In this document: in pieces, positions 17,892-26,255 of the stretch
Numbering within the stretch: position 1 is the first letter of the stretch
How the letters are laid out: every line of letters begins with the position of its first letter
Origin: Ruminococcaceae bacterium FB2012
GTDB taxonomy: Bacteria; Bacillota; Clostridia; Oscillospirales; Ruminococcaceae
Length of the DNA stretch: 64,000 nt
Reading direction: 5' to 3'
NCBI GenBank assembly: GCA_900104495.1
Contig: FMXS01000003.1
Span: forward strand, 500,774-564,773
The notes under the pieces: generated by a model
Databases searched by the model: none
Told to the model about the DNA's origin: nothing
The model's input: the letters and a program-made list of their open reading frames with translations, nothing else
Made by a program: the position numbers and the translations under genes

Positions 17892-17908
17892 ATTAGCATA
17901 GGGTAACC
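17892..17908. promoter_or_regulatory. DtxR-type operator, site 5
   Basis: ATTAGCATAGGGTAACC, overlapping the expected transcription start of the promoter at 17852-17880. Confidence 0.55.
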
Positions 17909-17953
17909 GGGACGTTCTCCGTCTCCGCCCTATGATGATTCCGCAGATCCGAC

Positions 17954-17977
17954 GGCTCGTAAAACGAGCCTGTTTTT
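17954..17977 (+). terminator. Intrinsic terminator upstream of the FTR1 gene
   Basis: GGCTCG-TAAAA-CGAGCC followed by TGTTTTT. It stands between the promoter at 17852 and the FTR1 gene at 18180. Confidence 0.7.
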
Positions 17978-17987
17978 CAGCCGTGCG

Positions 17988-18003
17988 GTTAGCCTTAGCT
18001 AAC
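17988..18003. promoter_or_regulatory. DtxR-type operator, site 6
   Basis: GTTAGCCTTAGCTAAC, a perfect 6-4-6 palindrome just after the terminator and 177 bases before the FTR1 start. A second promoter for FTR1 may lie here, but no convincing -35/-10 pair was seen. Confidence 0.65.
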
Positions 18004-18029
18004 TTTTCCGGTGTTTCCTCCTAAAAGCT

Positions 18030-18106
18030 ATACCGCACAGCCCCTGTGCGTCAGATGCGTGCAAGCAGATGTCGTGCAGAGGCGTCAGCCACAGGTCGTA
18101 CGGTAT
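18030..18106 (+). other. Candidate structured leader of the FTR1 gene
   Basis: ATACCG at 18030-18035 can pair with CGGTAT at 18101-18106, enclosing a GCACAG-CCC-CTGTGC hairpin and further GC-rich segments. The region lies between the last operator and the ribosome site of FTR1. It does not match a riboswitch that I can name. Confidence 0.3.
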
Positions 18107-18179
18107 TGCCTTTGTTGCCGGCGCGGCTGAAAAACAAAAGGTTATATCTGCGAGAGCTGAAATATCGGGGGGGTTACAG

Positions 18180-19871
18180 ATGTCTTACCTATTGAAGAAA
18201 AACCGGCTGCCGATGATGCTTGCGGCGGCTGTCCTGGCGGTGCTGATACTGTTATCATCAAGCATAACGGCCTTTGCCTCCGCCGACTATATCGAATCCT
18301 GGAACGCCTGGAAGGCTGCCGGAAAGCCCGCTGCCGCCTGGAACGACGTTTCGGACGCTATGGACCAATGCTTTTCCGCAGCGGCCTCCCTCTACGAATC
18401 GGGGGACAAGGACGCCGCCTACAAGGCGATAAACGCGGCCTATTACAACTACTACGAGGTCACGGGTTTTGAAAGAACGGCAATGGGACACATCGCCGGG
18501 AGCAGAAAAACGGAAGTCGAGCTGCAGTTCTCGAAGGCCAAGACCGTCACCAAGAAGGACGGCACCCTCGACGAGCTGAAAACCGAGCTTGTGACCCTTA
18601 TGGGAATGGTACGGCGGGATGCCAACGTTCTTGACGGCATCACAAGCAAGGACGACCCCGCCGAGGACGCAGGCGTCACCGCCAAGCGTCTTGAAGCCCT
18701 TATGGGCGGCGGCACCGCCGAGTCCGAATCGGACACAAGCGCTACCGAAAGCCAAGCAGAGACCTCCGATGACAGCAGCAAAGCCGCCGCTGTCGGAGAG
18801 AATGCGGTCTCGGTAGGCGGCACCGGCGGCGGCTGGGGCACCTTCGCGGCCTGCTTCGGCATCATCCTTCGGGAGGGGCTCGAAGCGATACTTGTTGTGG
18901 GCGCGATAATCGCTTACCTTGTGAAGAAGGGCCACCGCAGCAAGCTGAAGTTCGTGTATATGGGCTGTCTGCTGGCGATAGGCGCCAGCTTCTTCAGCGC
19001 CTGGCTGCTGGAGCAGCTCAAGCTGGCAAACAGCGCCAACCAGGAGATAATCGAAGGCGTTACGGCGCTTATCGCGGTGGTAGTTCTGTTCTATGTCAGC
19101 AACTGGATGGTATCCAAGGCCGAAGCAGAAGCCTGGAACAAGTACATCGAGGGGCAGATAAGCACCTCAGCGGAAACCGGCAGCGTGTTCACTCTGGGCT
19201 TTACTGCCTTCCTTGCGGTGTACCGCGAGGGTGCGGAGGTAATCCTTTTCTATCAGCCGCTGATTAACGACGACGAGAGCATGAAAATGATGTGGGGCGG
19301 CTTCGGAGTCGGCGTTGCGGTGCTGGCAGTGGTGTTCCTGGCTATCAGATTCCTCAGCGTCAAGCTGCCGCTGAGACCCTTCTTCCTGGGGACCAGCATA
19401 CTGATGTTCATTATGTCGGTATCCTTCCTGGGATCGGGCATCAAGGAGCTTATCGAAGGCGACGTCATCACAATGACAACTTCGGACACTCTTACGAACC
19501 TTATCCCCTCCAACGAGTTCTTCGACGTACTGGGAATTTATCCCTGCTACGAGACCCTTATCCCCCAGCTGATACTTGTGACTCTGACGGTGGCGATCTT
19601 CGTTATCCAGAAGTGGAAGAGGAACAACCACATCGAATGCGGCGTGGTAGCTATCCTGCTGGGAACTCTCGGACTTCACAAGTTCTACAACGGCAAGTAC
19701 GGCAAGGGTATGCTTTACGTTCTGTTCTGCTGGACGGGCATCCCCACGGTGATAGGCTTCCTCGAAGGCGCTCACTATATCATAGAGAGCCAGGAGGAAT
19801 ACGAGGAGGAGCAAAGGCCCAGGCCCAAGGCTCCCAAGAGCAAAAAAGAAAAAGCAAAGGCAAAAGCATAA
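18180..19871 (+). CDS. FTR1-family iron permease with C-terminal TM2 domain
   Basis: 563 residues from the ATG at 18180, after a GGGGGG tract. A signal peptide (1-34) leads into an external helical domain (to about 205), as in Gram-positive FTR1 proteins. The membrane part has both iron motifs, REGLE near residue 230 and REGAE near 348, the glutamates that carry Fe(III) in this family. After about residue 485 comes a TM2 domain (LGTLGLHKFYNGKYGKGMLY), which is not part of usual FTR1 proteins, and a lysine-rich tail. The neighbours P19 and DUF2318 confirm an iron-uptake role. Operators upstream imply expression under iron limitation. Confidence 0.92.
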   Translation: MSYLLKKNRLPMMLAAAVLAVLILLSSSITAFASADYIESWNAWKAAGKPAAAWNDVSDAMDQCFSAAASLYESGDKDAAYKAINAAYYNYYEVTGFERTAMGHIAGSRKTEVELQFSKAKTVTKKDGTLDELKTELVTLMGMVRRDANVLDGITSKDDPAEDAGVTAKRLEALMGGGTAESESDTSATESQAETSDDSSKAAAVGENAVSVGGTGGGWGTFAACFGIILREGLEAILVVGAIIAYLVKKGHRSKLKFVYMGCLLAIGASFFSAWLLEQLKLANSANQEIIEGVTALIAVVVLFYVSNWMVSKAEAEAWNKYIEGQISTSAETGSVFTLGFTAFLAVYREGAEVILFYQPLINDDESMKMMWGGFGVGVAVLAVVFLAIRFLSVKLPLRPFFLGTSILMFIMSVSFLGSGIKELIEGDVITMTTSDTLTNLIPSNEFFDVLGIYPCYETLIPQLILVTLTVAIFVIQKWKRNNHIECGVVAILLGTLGLHKFYNGKYGKGMLYVLFCWTGIPTVIGFLEGAHYIIESQEEYEEEQRPRPKAPKSKKEKAKAKA

Positions 19872-19962
19872 ACAAGTCTTTCCCCGGTAAGTCCGGTGAA
19901 TAGAGCCATGCGCGAGCATGACACATAAGTATTGTAAGATTTCAGTAAGGAGGAAATCAATT

Positions 19963-20670
19963 ATGACAAACAAGAAGATCGTAGGGATCGCTCTTGCGGC
20001 TGCTATGGCTATGAGCATGGCTGCCTGCGGCAGTTCCGATTCCAGCAGCAAGTCCGATGCGGCTTCCAAGGCTGCGGACAGTGCCGCTGCTTCCAAGGCG
20101 GATGAGGCCTCCAAGGCCGAAGCGGCTTCCAAGACAGAGACTGCTTCCGCTGCCGTTACCGACAGCACCGCAAACGCTGCAGCTCCCGGTGACGACGCAG
20201 GCTTCCAGGAGTATCCCATTTTCGAGGATCAGACCGTGGGCTTCATGAACGTTTCGGCTGTTTACTTCCAGCCCGTTCCCATGACCGACGGCAACCCCAT
20301 CGAGGACTATGATATGCACATCGAGGCTGACATCTCCGCCAACGAGAACAAGTACGGCTACGGCGTCGGCGACTGGGTACCTTATCTGACCGTTGACTAC
20401 AAGCTGACCAACTCCAAGGGCGACGTTGCCGCCGAGGGCACCATGATGCCCATGAGCGCATCCGACGGCCCGCACTACGGTGCTAACATCAAGCTCAAAG
20501 AGGCTGACACCTACACCGTTGAATTCCAGATCCACAGCCCTGCCGAGAAGAACTATCTGCTCCACACCGATGCAGAGACCGGCCCGGGAGGAACCTGGGA
20601 CGACTATTTCAAGGACGGCAACCTCAAGATCGTTCACGAGGGCTGGGACTACGCTCCTCACGAGTGGTAA
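19963..20670 (+). CDS. P19/Tp34-type iron-binding lipoprotein
   Basis: 235 residues from the ATG at 19963, with AAGGAGG before it. A lipoprotein signal ends in SMAAC. A linker rich in Ser, Ala and Lys (to about residue 75) tethers a Tp34/P19 domain. Metal ligands known from Campylobacter P19 can be matched: HIE (the H42/E44 pair), a Met seven residues before a His in MPMSASDGPHYG (M88 and H95), and a later His in QIHSP (H132). It probably binds and passes iron to FTR1 outside the membrane. It lies 91 bases after FTR1. Confidence 0.9.
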   Translation: MTNKKIVGIALAAAMAMSMAACGSSDSSSKSDAASKAADSAAASKADEASKAEAASKTETASAAVTDSTANAAAPGDDAGFQEYPIFEDQTVGFMNVSAVYFQPVPMTDGNPIEDYDMHIEADISANENKYGYGVGDWVPYLTVDYKLTNSKGDVAAEGTMMPMSASDGPHYGANIKLKEADTYTVEFQIHSPAEKNYLLHTDAETGPGGTWDDYFKDGNLKIVHEGWDYAPHEW

Positions 20671-20683
20671 AAACCAAAAGAAT

Positions 20684-20726
20684 ACGCAATGCGCTGCGAT
20701 CACACGCGGCGCATTTGTGCGTTTTT
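20684..20726 (+). terminator. Terminator after the P19 gene
   Basis: ACGCA-A-TGCGC at 20684-20694 pairs with GCGCA-TTTG-TGCGT at 20709-20722, followed by a T run. This separates FTR1-P19 from the next operon. Confidence 0.65.
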
Positions 20727-20729
20727 GAG

Positions 20730-20758
20730 TTGACAGTGCCGATGCTGTATACGGTATT
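20730..20758 (+). promoter_or_regulatory. Possible promoter of the DUF2318 operon
   Basis: TTGACA at 20730-20735 is a consensus -35. The -10 is poor (GGTATT at the 17-base position, TATTCC slightly further). The operator at 20761 directly follows. Confidence 0.45.
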
Positions 20759-20760
20759 CC

Positions 20761-20776
20761 GTTAGTCTTTACTAAC
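20761..20776. promoter_or_regulatory. DtxR-type operator, site 7
   Basis: GTTAGTCTTTACTAAC, a perfect 6-4-6 palindrome with GTTAGT arms rather than GTTAGC, 54 bases before the DUF2318 gene. Confidence 0.6.
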
Positions 20777-20830
20777 AATATATAGTGCAGCCGGGCAGGA
20801 TCAATTTGAAATTCCGGGAGAGAGAACGAT

Positions 20831-22114
20831 ATGCTTAAATACTTTACAATGACAGTAAACGCGGTGATAATCGCCGCAATAGCCGTGGGGCTGCTCCGGG
20901 GCTATGCCAAAGCCGCCGCCGGAAGGCTCGGCAGCATGATCACCGCCGTCTTCTGCGGGGCTGGCTTCATCGGGGCGGGTGTTATGGCGTATATGAAAAA
21001 CGCCACCAAGAAAATTGACACCTCCCTTTGGAACTACCGCATCTTTGTGGTGTCGCTGGTGCTGCTGGGGGCGATGCTCCTGATAGGGATCCTTCGGATG
21101 ACGGTGCCGGTGTTCAAGGGGAAGCTCAAGACTCCCGCTGCGGCGGTATCCTCGGCGGTCATCGGCGCGGAGGCGGCTCTTGCCACATTCTACGCCCTGC
21201 CCGACGTGCTGGCTTATCCTTACACTCTGCTGCTCACCGAGCAGACCGCCCTCTCCACCTCCTACCTTTTCAAGATGATAGGTACGGCTCTCGGACTGGT
21301 GCTGATGCTGCTGATCGAAATGGCGGTATTCCGCGGCTTTCTGCGGCTGAGGGGCGCGGCGAAGTATATCGTTCTTTTCCTGGGTCTCGGCATATACGGC
21401 CTCAGACTGGGAGGCCTGCTTATCAAGGTAATGCTCAACAAGAGCTACATCCTGCCCAACAACCCGAACTACAAGACATATTTCAACATCACGAAATTCA
21501 TAAGCAACAACGGAAACGTATTCGTCTATGCGATGCTGGGAGTCACAGCGGCAATGGCGGTCGTTATATGGGTCATGAGCCTTCGTCAGAAGGAGCCCTA
21601 CACAAATCCCGCCGAGAAGCGGAAGATCATCAAGAAGTGGAGGGTCAGCCGCCGCTGGGCGGACCTTGGCGTGTTCTGCGCGGGCATGATGATGCTGAGC
21701 ATCCTTGTGATGGAGCCCTACGCCAACAAGCCCGTGGAGCTTTCTCCAGTTGAGGACGTGGAGATCACCGACAACTGTCTTTACGTCCCCTTTGAAGCGG
21801 TGGCGGACGGACATCTTCACCGCTTCGGATATGTTACTCCCAACGGCAAACACACACGGTTCATAGTGATAAAAAAGCCCGGATCTTCGGGCTACGGCAT
21901 CGGTCTTGACGCCTGCGACATCTGCGGCGAGACAGGCTATTTCGAGCGAGACGGACAGGTGGTCTGCAAGCTCTGCGACGTGGTAATGAACATCAACACC
22001 ATAGGCTTCCCCGGGGGCTGCAACCCGATAGTGATAAACTACACCGTCAAGGACGGCGCGATATGGGTGCCTATCGAGGAAATGATAAACCATGAAAGCG
22101 TATTTAAGTCCTGA
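20831..22114 (+). CDS. DUF2318 membrane protein of the P19-FTR1 iron system
   Basis: 427 residues with about eight membrane helices in the first 300. The C-terminal domain has the DUF2318 cysteines CDICGETGYF and CKLCDVVMN, plus GFPGGCNPI at the end, which look like a site for a metal or cluster outside the membrane. In Campylobacter a gene of this type stands between P19 and the FtsX permeases, the same order as here. It is thought to take part in electron or iron transfer; its exact role is unknown. GGGAGAGAG precedes the ATG. It is the first gene of an operon running to about 32.26 kb. Confidence 0.87.
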   Translation: MLKYFTMTVNAVIIAAIAVGLLRGYAKAAAGRLGSMITAVFCGAGFIGAGVMAYMKNATKKIDTSLWNYRIFVVSLVLLGAMLLIGILRMTVPVFKGKLKTPAAAVSSAVIGAEAALATFYALPDVLAYPYTLLLTEQTALSTSYLFKMIGTALGLVLMLLIEMAVFRGFLRLRGAAKYIVLFLGLGIYGLRLGGLLIKVMLNKSYILPNNPNYKTYFNITKFISNNGNVFVYAMLGVTAAMAVVIWVMSLRQKEPYTNPAEKRKIIKKWRVSRRWADLGVFCAGMMMLSILVMEPYANKPVELSPVEDVEITDNCLYVPFEAVADGHLHRFGYVTPNGKHTRFIVIKKPGSSGYGIGLDACDICGETGYFERDGQVVCKLCDVVMNINTIGFPGGCNPIVINYTVKDGAIWVPIEEMINHESVFKS

Positions 22115-22129
22115 CAAAGGAGGATATTT

Positions 22130-23416
22130 ATGTTCGGCAGAATGATACGCGGAACACTGTTCAGACAATGGAAGAAAATGCTGATGATAGCCTTCACCAT
22201 AGCCCTCGGAGCTTCTCTTGCTTCGGCTATGCTCAGCGTAATGCTGGATGTGGGGGACAAGGTCAATCAGGAGCTGAAGACCTACGGCGCCAATATCAGA
22301 GTGGTGCCCAAGGCTTCCTCGGTGCTGAGCGGGCTCTACGAAATGGAGGACGATCAGACCGGCGCCTATCTCCGGGAGGATGAACTCGGCAAGATCAAGA
22401 CTATCTTCTGGACCTTCAACATCGTGGACTACGCCCCCTTCGTCACCGTTGACGCAAAGCTGGATCAGGGCGACAGCGTCAAGGTGGTGGGCAGCTGGTT
22501 CGATCACCATATGGCTCTGCCTACGGGTGAAGAGCTGGACGCGGGCATCCGGAGCCTGCGGAGCTGGTGGGACATCGAAAGCGGCTCCTGGCTCAACGAG
22601 CAGGACGGCAGCGGCTCCAAAGGCGCAATGGTAGGCATCGAGCTTGCTGAGAAGCTGGGGCTCTCCGTGGGGAGCAGCATCCACGTCACCGGCAGCAAGA
22701 CGGACGACACCTACACCGTCCGCGGGATATTCGATGCGGGCGGCGAAGAGAACGGACAGATATTCGTTCAGCTGAATACCGCCCAGGCTCTTGACGGCCT
22801 GGAGGGCAAGGTGGATTCCATAGACGTGAGCGCTTTGACCACTCCCGACAACGAGCTTGCCGAGCGTGCGGCGAAGGACCCCAAATCTCTGACGGTAGCT
22901 CAGTACGAGCTTTGGTACTGCACGGCCTACGCCTCGTCTATCTGCTGGCAGATACAGGAGGCCATAACCGACTGCGTGGCTTCACCGGTGCGGCAGGTAG
23001 CGGATTCCGAGGGCGAGATACTCAACAAGACCCAGCTGCTGATGATACTTATTACGATACTCAGCCTGATAGGCGCGGCGCTGGGAATATGCAACCTTGT
23101 TACGGCCAGCGTTATGGAGCGCAGCCAGGAGATAGGGCTGATGAAGGCTATCGGCGCCTATAACGGGCAGGTCTCGCTGCTGGTGCTGACGGAAGTGTTC
23201 ATAACCGCCGTTTTCGGCGGAGCCGTGGGCTTCTTCGCGGGCTTCGGCTTCGCGCAGATAATCGGTCACTCGGTATTCGGTTCTGCAATAGCCCTGCGGC
23301 CTATGGTCATCCCCATAGTGGCGGTGCTGGTGTTCATCGTAACGATGATAGGCTGCATACCCGCCATAAGGATGCTGCTGGGTCTGAGGCCCACAGAAGT
23401 CCTTCACGGAAAGTAA
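22130..23416 (+). CDS. FtsX-type ABC permease, first of the iron system
   Basis: 428 residues: an N-terminal helix (about 15-40), an external domain of about 260 residues, and three C-terminal helices ending with LGLRPTEVLHGK. This is the MacB/FtsX layout. AAAGGAGG lies before the ATG. It is one of two different permeases that share the ATPase at 24598, the same set found behind P19 in Campylobacter. It may drive a conformational or export step connected to iron uptake rather than import iron itself. Confidence 0.88.
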   Translation: MFGRMIRGTLFRQWKKMLMIAFTIALGASLASAMLSVMLDVGDKVNQELKTYGANIRVVPKASSVLSGLYEMEDDQTGAYLREDELGKIKTIFWTFNIVDYAPFVTVDAKLDQGDSVKVVGSWFDHHMALPTGEELDAGIRSLRSWWDIESGSWLNEQDGSGSKGAMVGIELAEKLGLSVGSSIHVTGSKTDDTYTVRGIFDAGGEENGQIFVQLNTAQALDGLEGKVDSIDVSALTTPDNELAERAAKDPKSLTVAQYELWYCTAYASSICWQIQEAITDCVASPVRQVADSEGEILNKTQLLMILITILSLIGAALGICNLVTASVMERSQEIGLMKAIGAYNGQVSLLVLTEVFITAVFGGAVGFFAGFGFAQIIGHSVFGSAIALRPMVIPIVAVLVFIVTMIGCIPAIRMLLGLRPTEVLHGK

Positions 23417-23431
23417 AGGGGGCGGGATGCA

Positions 23432-24595
23432 ATGAAGAAAAGAAGAATGTTTTTCAGAATGATAACCGCCTCGCTTATGAGAAGGCGCTCCCGTATGATC
23501 GTGGCGCTGCTTTCCATAGCGATCGGAGCTACCATTCTTTCGGGGCTCGTTTCGATCTACTATGACGTCCCGAGACAGCTGGGAGCCGAGTTCAGAAACT
23601 ACGGCGCGAATATGATACTCACGGGCAGTGACGGCGGCTTTACCTACGCCGAATTCAATATAGGCAAAAGCGTCATCCCGGCGGCGGATATTGTGGGCGC
23701 GGCGCCTTACAGATACGAGAACGTCAGGATCCGCGAAAAGCCCGTGGTGGCGGCGGGGACAGATCCCGACGAAGCCAAGGCCGCCAGTCCATACTGGCTC
23801 ATCGACAGCGGAGAGTGGTTCAGAAACAGCGGCGAATTGCTTATGGGCGCCAAAGTTGCCGAGAGCTTCCGACTCAAAGCGGGAGACAAGATCGAAGTCA
23901 GCTTCACCCCCGAAGATCAGCAGGAGAAGGCCGCCGACAACCAAGCCCCCGAAGACAACGTCCGGGAGTTCACCATATCCGGCATACTAAAGACCGGCGG
24001 CACCGAGGAAGAATACGTCTACATGAACATGGACGACCTTGAAGCCCTCACAGGCACCGCCGACAGGATCGACGTGGCCGAGCTGAGCGTTTCGGCGGTG
24101 TCGGATAAGCTGAAGCAGTACACCGCCGACATCAACTCCGCCGTTCCCGAGGTACACGCGAGCCTTGTAAAGAGAGTCACCGCTTCGGAGACTACGGTGC
24201 TTTCCAAATTGCAGGCGCTGGTGCTGCTGGTGACGGTAGTTGTGCTGGCGCTGACTATGATCTGCGTCGCCACCACCATGACGGCGGTGGTAGCGGAACG
24301 CCGCAAGGAGATCGGTCTGCGCAAGGCCATAGGCGCATCCGATTCCAGCATCATCAAAGAATTTATGGGCGAGAGTATGCTTCTCGGACTGTTGGGCGGG
24401 ATAGCCGGCTCGGTGCTGGGCTATGTCTTCGCCCAGCAGGTGAGCATAAGAGTTTTTTCAAGCTCCATTTCCTTCCGGCCGCTGCTGGTGCCCATAACCA
24501 TAACCGTTTCCATAGCCGTCACCGGGCTTTCAAGCCTTATGCCCATAAGAAGCGCCACCGAAGTTGATCCCGCGCTGGTGCTGAAAGGAGAATGA
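23432..24595 (+). CDS. FtsX-type ABC permease, second of the iron system
   Basis: 387 residues with the same plan as its neighbour: a helix at about 17-40, an external domain, and three helices near the end (about 265-380), the last followed by SATEVDPALVLKGE. A KEIGLRKAIGAS stretch before the second helix is typical of the coupling region that meets the ATPase. It is 15 bases after the first permease, and its stop codon overlaps an ATG at the start of the ATPase gene. The two permeases probably form a heterodimer. Confidence 0.88.
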   Translation: MKKRRMFFRMITASLMRRRSRMIVALLSIAIGATILSGLVSIYYDVPRQLGAEFRNYGANMILTGSDGGFTYAEFNIGKSVIPAADIVGAAPYRYENVRIREKPVVAAGTDPDEAKAASPYWLIDSGEWFRNSGELLMGAKVAESFRLKAGDKIEVSFTPEDQQEKAADNQAPEDNVREFTISGILKTGGTEEEYVYMNMDDLEALTGTADRIDVAELSVSAVSDKLKQYTADINSAVPEVHASLVKRVTASETTVLSKLQALVLLVTVVVLALTMICVATTMTAVVAERRKEIGLRKAIGASDSSIIKEFMGESMLLGLLGGIAGSVLGYVFAQQVSIRVFSSSISFRPLLVPITITVSIAVTGLSSLMPIRSATEVDPALVLKGE

Positions 24596-24597
24596 CA

Positions 24598-25290
24598 ATG
24601 AGTCTGTTAGAGCTTAAAAATGTTTACAAGATATACGGCGAGCTTCACGCTTTGAACGACGTTAACCTAAAGGTGGAGAAGGGCGAGTGGATCTCCATAA
24701 TGGGGCCTTCGGGCTCCGGTAAAAGCACCATGATGAACATTATCGGCTGTATGGATAAGCCCACCAAGGGACAGGTGCTTATCGACGGCGTGGACATCTC
24801 CAAGGAAAGCTCAAAGAATCTGACGACTATCCGCCGTGACAAGATAGGGCTGATCTTCCAGCAGTTCCACCTGGTAAATTATCTGACGGCGGTGGAGAAC
24901 GTGATGCTGGCGCAGTACTATCACAGCATCCCCGACGAAAAAGAAGCTCTTGAAGCCCTTGAAAGAGTCGGCCTTGCGGACAGGGCAAAGCATCTGCCCA
25001 GCCAGCTTTCCGGCGGCGAGCAGCAGAGAGTCTGCGTGGCGAGAGCGCTTATCAACTATCCCGAGATAATCCTTGCCGACGAGCCCACGGGCAACCTTGA
25101 CGAAGCCAACGAGGAAACGGTGGTGGACCTTTTCCACAAGCTCCACGACGAGGGCACCACCCTTATCGTCGTGACCCACGACCCCGAAGTGGCGGAGGTA
25201 GCGCAGCGTCAGCTTGTGCTGCGAAACGGCAGGATCTCAAAGGAAGTCGTCAACGACCATTTCACGGGCAAGATAAGATTCACCGACTGA
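24598..25290 (+). CDS. ABC ATPase of the iron system (LolD/MacB type)
   Basis: 230 residues from the second ATG, which has AAGGAG at a proper distance; the first ATG, at 24592, is nearly on top of that site. Walker A GPSGSGKSTMMNII, signature LSGGEQQRVCVARAL, Walker B IILADEPTGNLD and switch VVTHDPEVA are all intact. It energises the two FtsX-type permeases encoded just upstream. Confidence 0.92.
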   Translation: MSLLELKNVYKIYGELHALNDVNLKVEKGEWISIMGPSGSGKSTMMNIIGCMDKPTKGQVLIDGVDISKESSKNLTTIRRDKIGLIFQQFHLVNYLTAVENVMLAQYYHSIPDEKEALEALERVGLADRAKHLPSQLSGGEQQRVCVARALINYPEIILADEPTGNLDEANEETVVDLFHKLHDEGTTLIVVTHDPEVAEVAQRQLVLRNGRISKEVVNDHFTGKIRFTD

Positions 25291-25305
25291 CAGGAGGAAC
25301 AGCTT

Positions 25306-25740
25306 ATGAAAAAGATCATCGTTTCGGTCCTTGCCGCTCTGTGCGCAGTATCCTTTGCATCCTGCGGCAGCAAGACCTACAAGGACGGCACCTATACCGG
25401 CAAGAGCGCCGAGTTTTCCGAGGATCAGGAGGGCGGCGGCAGCGGCTACGGCGAAGTCACCCTGACGATCAAGGACGGCAAAGTCACCGAATGCAAATTC
25501 GAGACCTTCGAGCTTGACGGCACCCCCAAGGGCGAGGACTACGGCAAGGAGGGCGGCGAGATCAAGAACCGCGACTACTACAACAAGGCTCAGAAGGCCA
25601 ACGCCGCCAGAGCCTACTACGCCGCGGAGCTTGTAAACAAAGGAAACACCGATGAGATCGACGCCGTAAGCGGCGCTACCATAAACTTCGACCAGTTCAA
25701 GCAGGCCGTGGCGGTGGCGCTTTCGGAGGCGGAGAAATAA
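25306..25740 (+). CDS. FMN_bind lipoprotein, predicted covalently flavinylated
   Basis: 144 residues. A lipoprotein signal ends in SFASC, so the protein is anchored outside the membrane. One FMN_bind domain fills the rest: YKDGTYTGKSAEF at its start, and at the end DAVSGAT (residues 119-125), which fits the Dxx(S/T)GA(T/S) motif where ApbE transferase attaches FMN to the last threonine. It likely carries electrons on the outer face, perhaps to reduce Fe(III) for the P19-FTR1 route. No apbE gene is in the window. AGGAGGAAC precedes the ATG. Confidence 0.9.
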   Translation: MKKIIVSVLAALCAVSFASCGSKTYKDGTYTGKSAEFSEDQEGGGSGYGEVTLTIKDGKVTECKFETFELDGTPKGEDYGKEGGEIKNRDYYNKAQKANAARAYYAAELVNKGNTDEIDAVSGATINFDQFKQAVAVALSEAEK

Positions 25741-25742
25741 AG

Positions 25743-26255
25743 GTGGGAGCGGCAAGGCATATTGCCGTCTGTTCCGGGGCTCTTGCGCTGCTGCTGGGAG
25801 TTCCCTTTCTCTGCTCCGACAGCTTCCGTCGGCTGATAAGCTCCGACCCGGACGCGGTGACGAGTGCTACAACGGTCCTTGACGCCCCTTCGGGGGACTA
25901 TGTGGTCCTGATAAACAGCGAGCGTCACCCGAATGCGGAGAACCTTTCGGTGTGGCACGATTTCTTTGAAGGCAGGGAGATCGGCTTTATCTTTGAGGAC
26001 ATAGAATGCGGGACCCTTGCGGGCGATACGGGCGGCCTTGAAATGGCAAGGAGCTATCAGTCACGGCTGCCGGAAAATCAGATGAAGCTGATACCGTCCG
26101 ACCCCGTACTGCTGCTGTCAAAGGCGGACAGCGGCCGCTTTGACGTGATAGTCATGTCCTCGGAGGCGGCGGAGAAGTACGGCGCGGAAAGCGCGGCAAA
26201 GAGGCCCGGCGTACAGGTCCTCAGAGTAAAAGGAGCGCAGGATGAGAAGGCTTAA
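25743..26255 (+). CDS. Membrane-anchored protein with a flavinylation-like motif, unknown
   Basis: 170 residues from a GTG two bases after the FMN_bind gene. A helix at about 8-24 anchors it, with the rest outside. Residues 37-43 read DAVTSAT, one step from the flavinylation pattern Dxx(S/T)GA(T/S), and are followed by TVLDAPSGDYVVLINSERH. I do not recognise a named family. The end overlaps the cytochrome b gene by 14 bases. Its place between an FMN protein and a cytochrome suggests a part in electron transfer; this is inference. Confidence 0.6.
   Translation: MGAARHIAVCSGALALLLGVPFLCSDSFRRLISSDPDAVTSATTVLDAPSGDYVVLINSERHPNAENLSVWHDFFEGREIGFIFEDIECGTLAGDTGGLEMARSYQSRLPENQMKLIPSDPVLLLSKADSGRFDVIVMSSEAAEKYGAESAAKRPGVQVLRVKGAQDEKA

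Larger units (their letters stand above)
17887..17977 (+). ncRNA. Candidate iron-controlled small RNA or attenuated leader
   Basis: The promoter at 17852 is followed after about 90 bases by an intrinsic terminator (17954-17977). No open frame with a ribosome site lies between. Because the operator at 17892 overlaps the expected start, the transcript should appear when the DtxR-type repressor is inactive. It could be a free small RNA, or read-through could feed FTR1. Confidence 0.4.

Noticed and set aside
18069..18179. Longer FTR1 protein starting at 18069
   Set aside because: The added 37 residues precede the signal peptide and overlap the structured leader; the ATG at 18180 has a G-rich ribosome site and gives a normal export signal.
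20801..22684. Open frame of 627 codons on the minus strand
   Set aside because: It is antisense to the DUF2318 gene and the first permease, with no recognisable domain or ribosome site.
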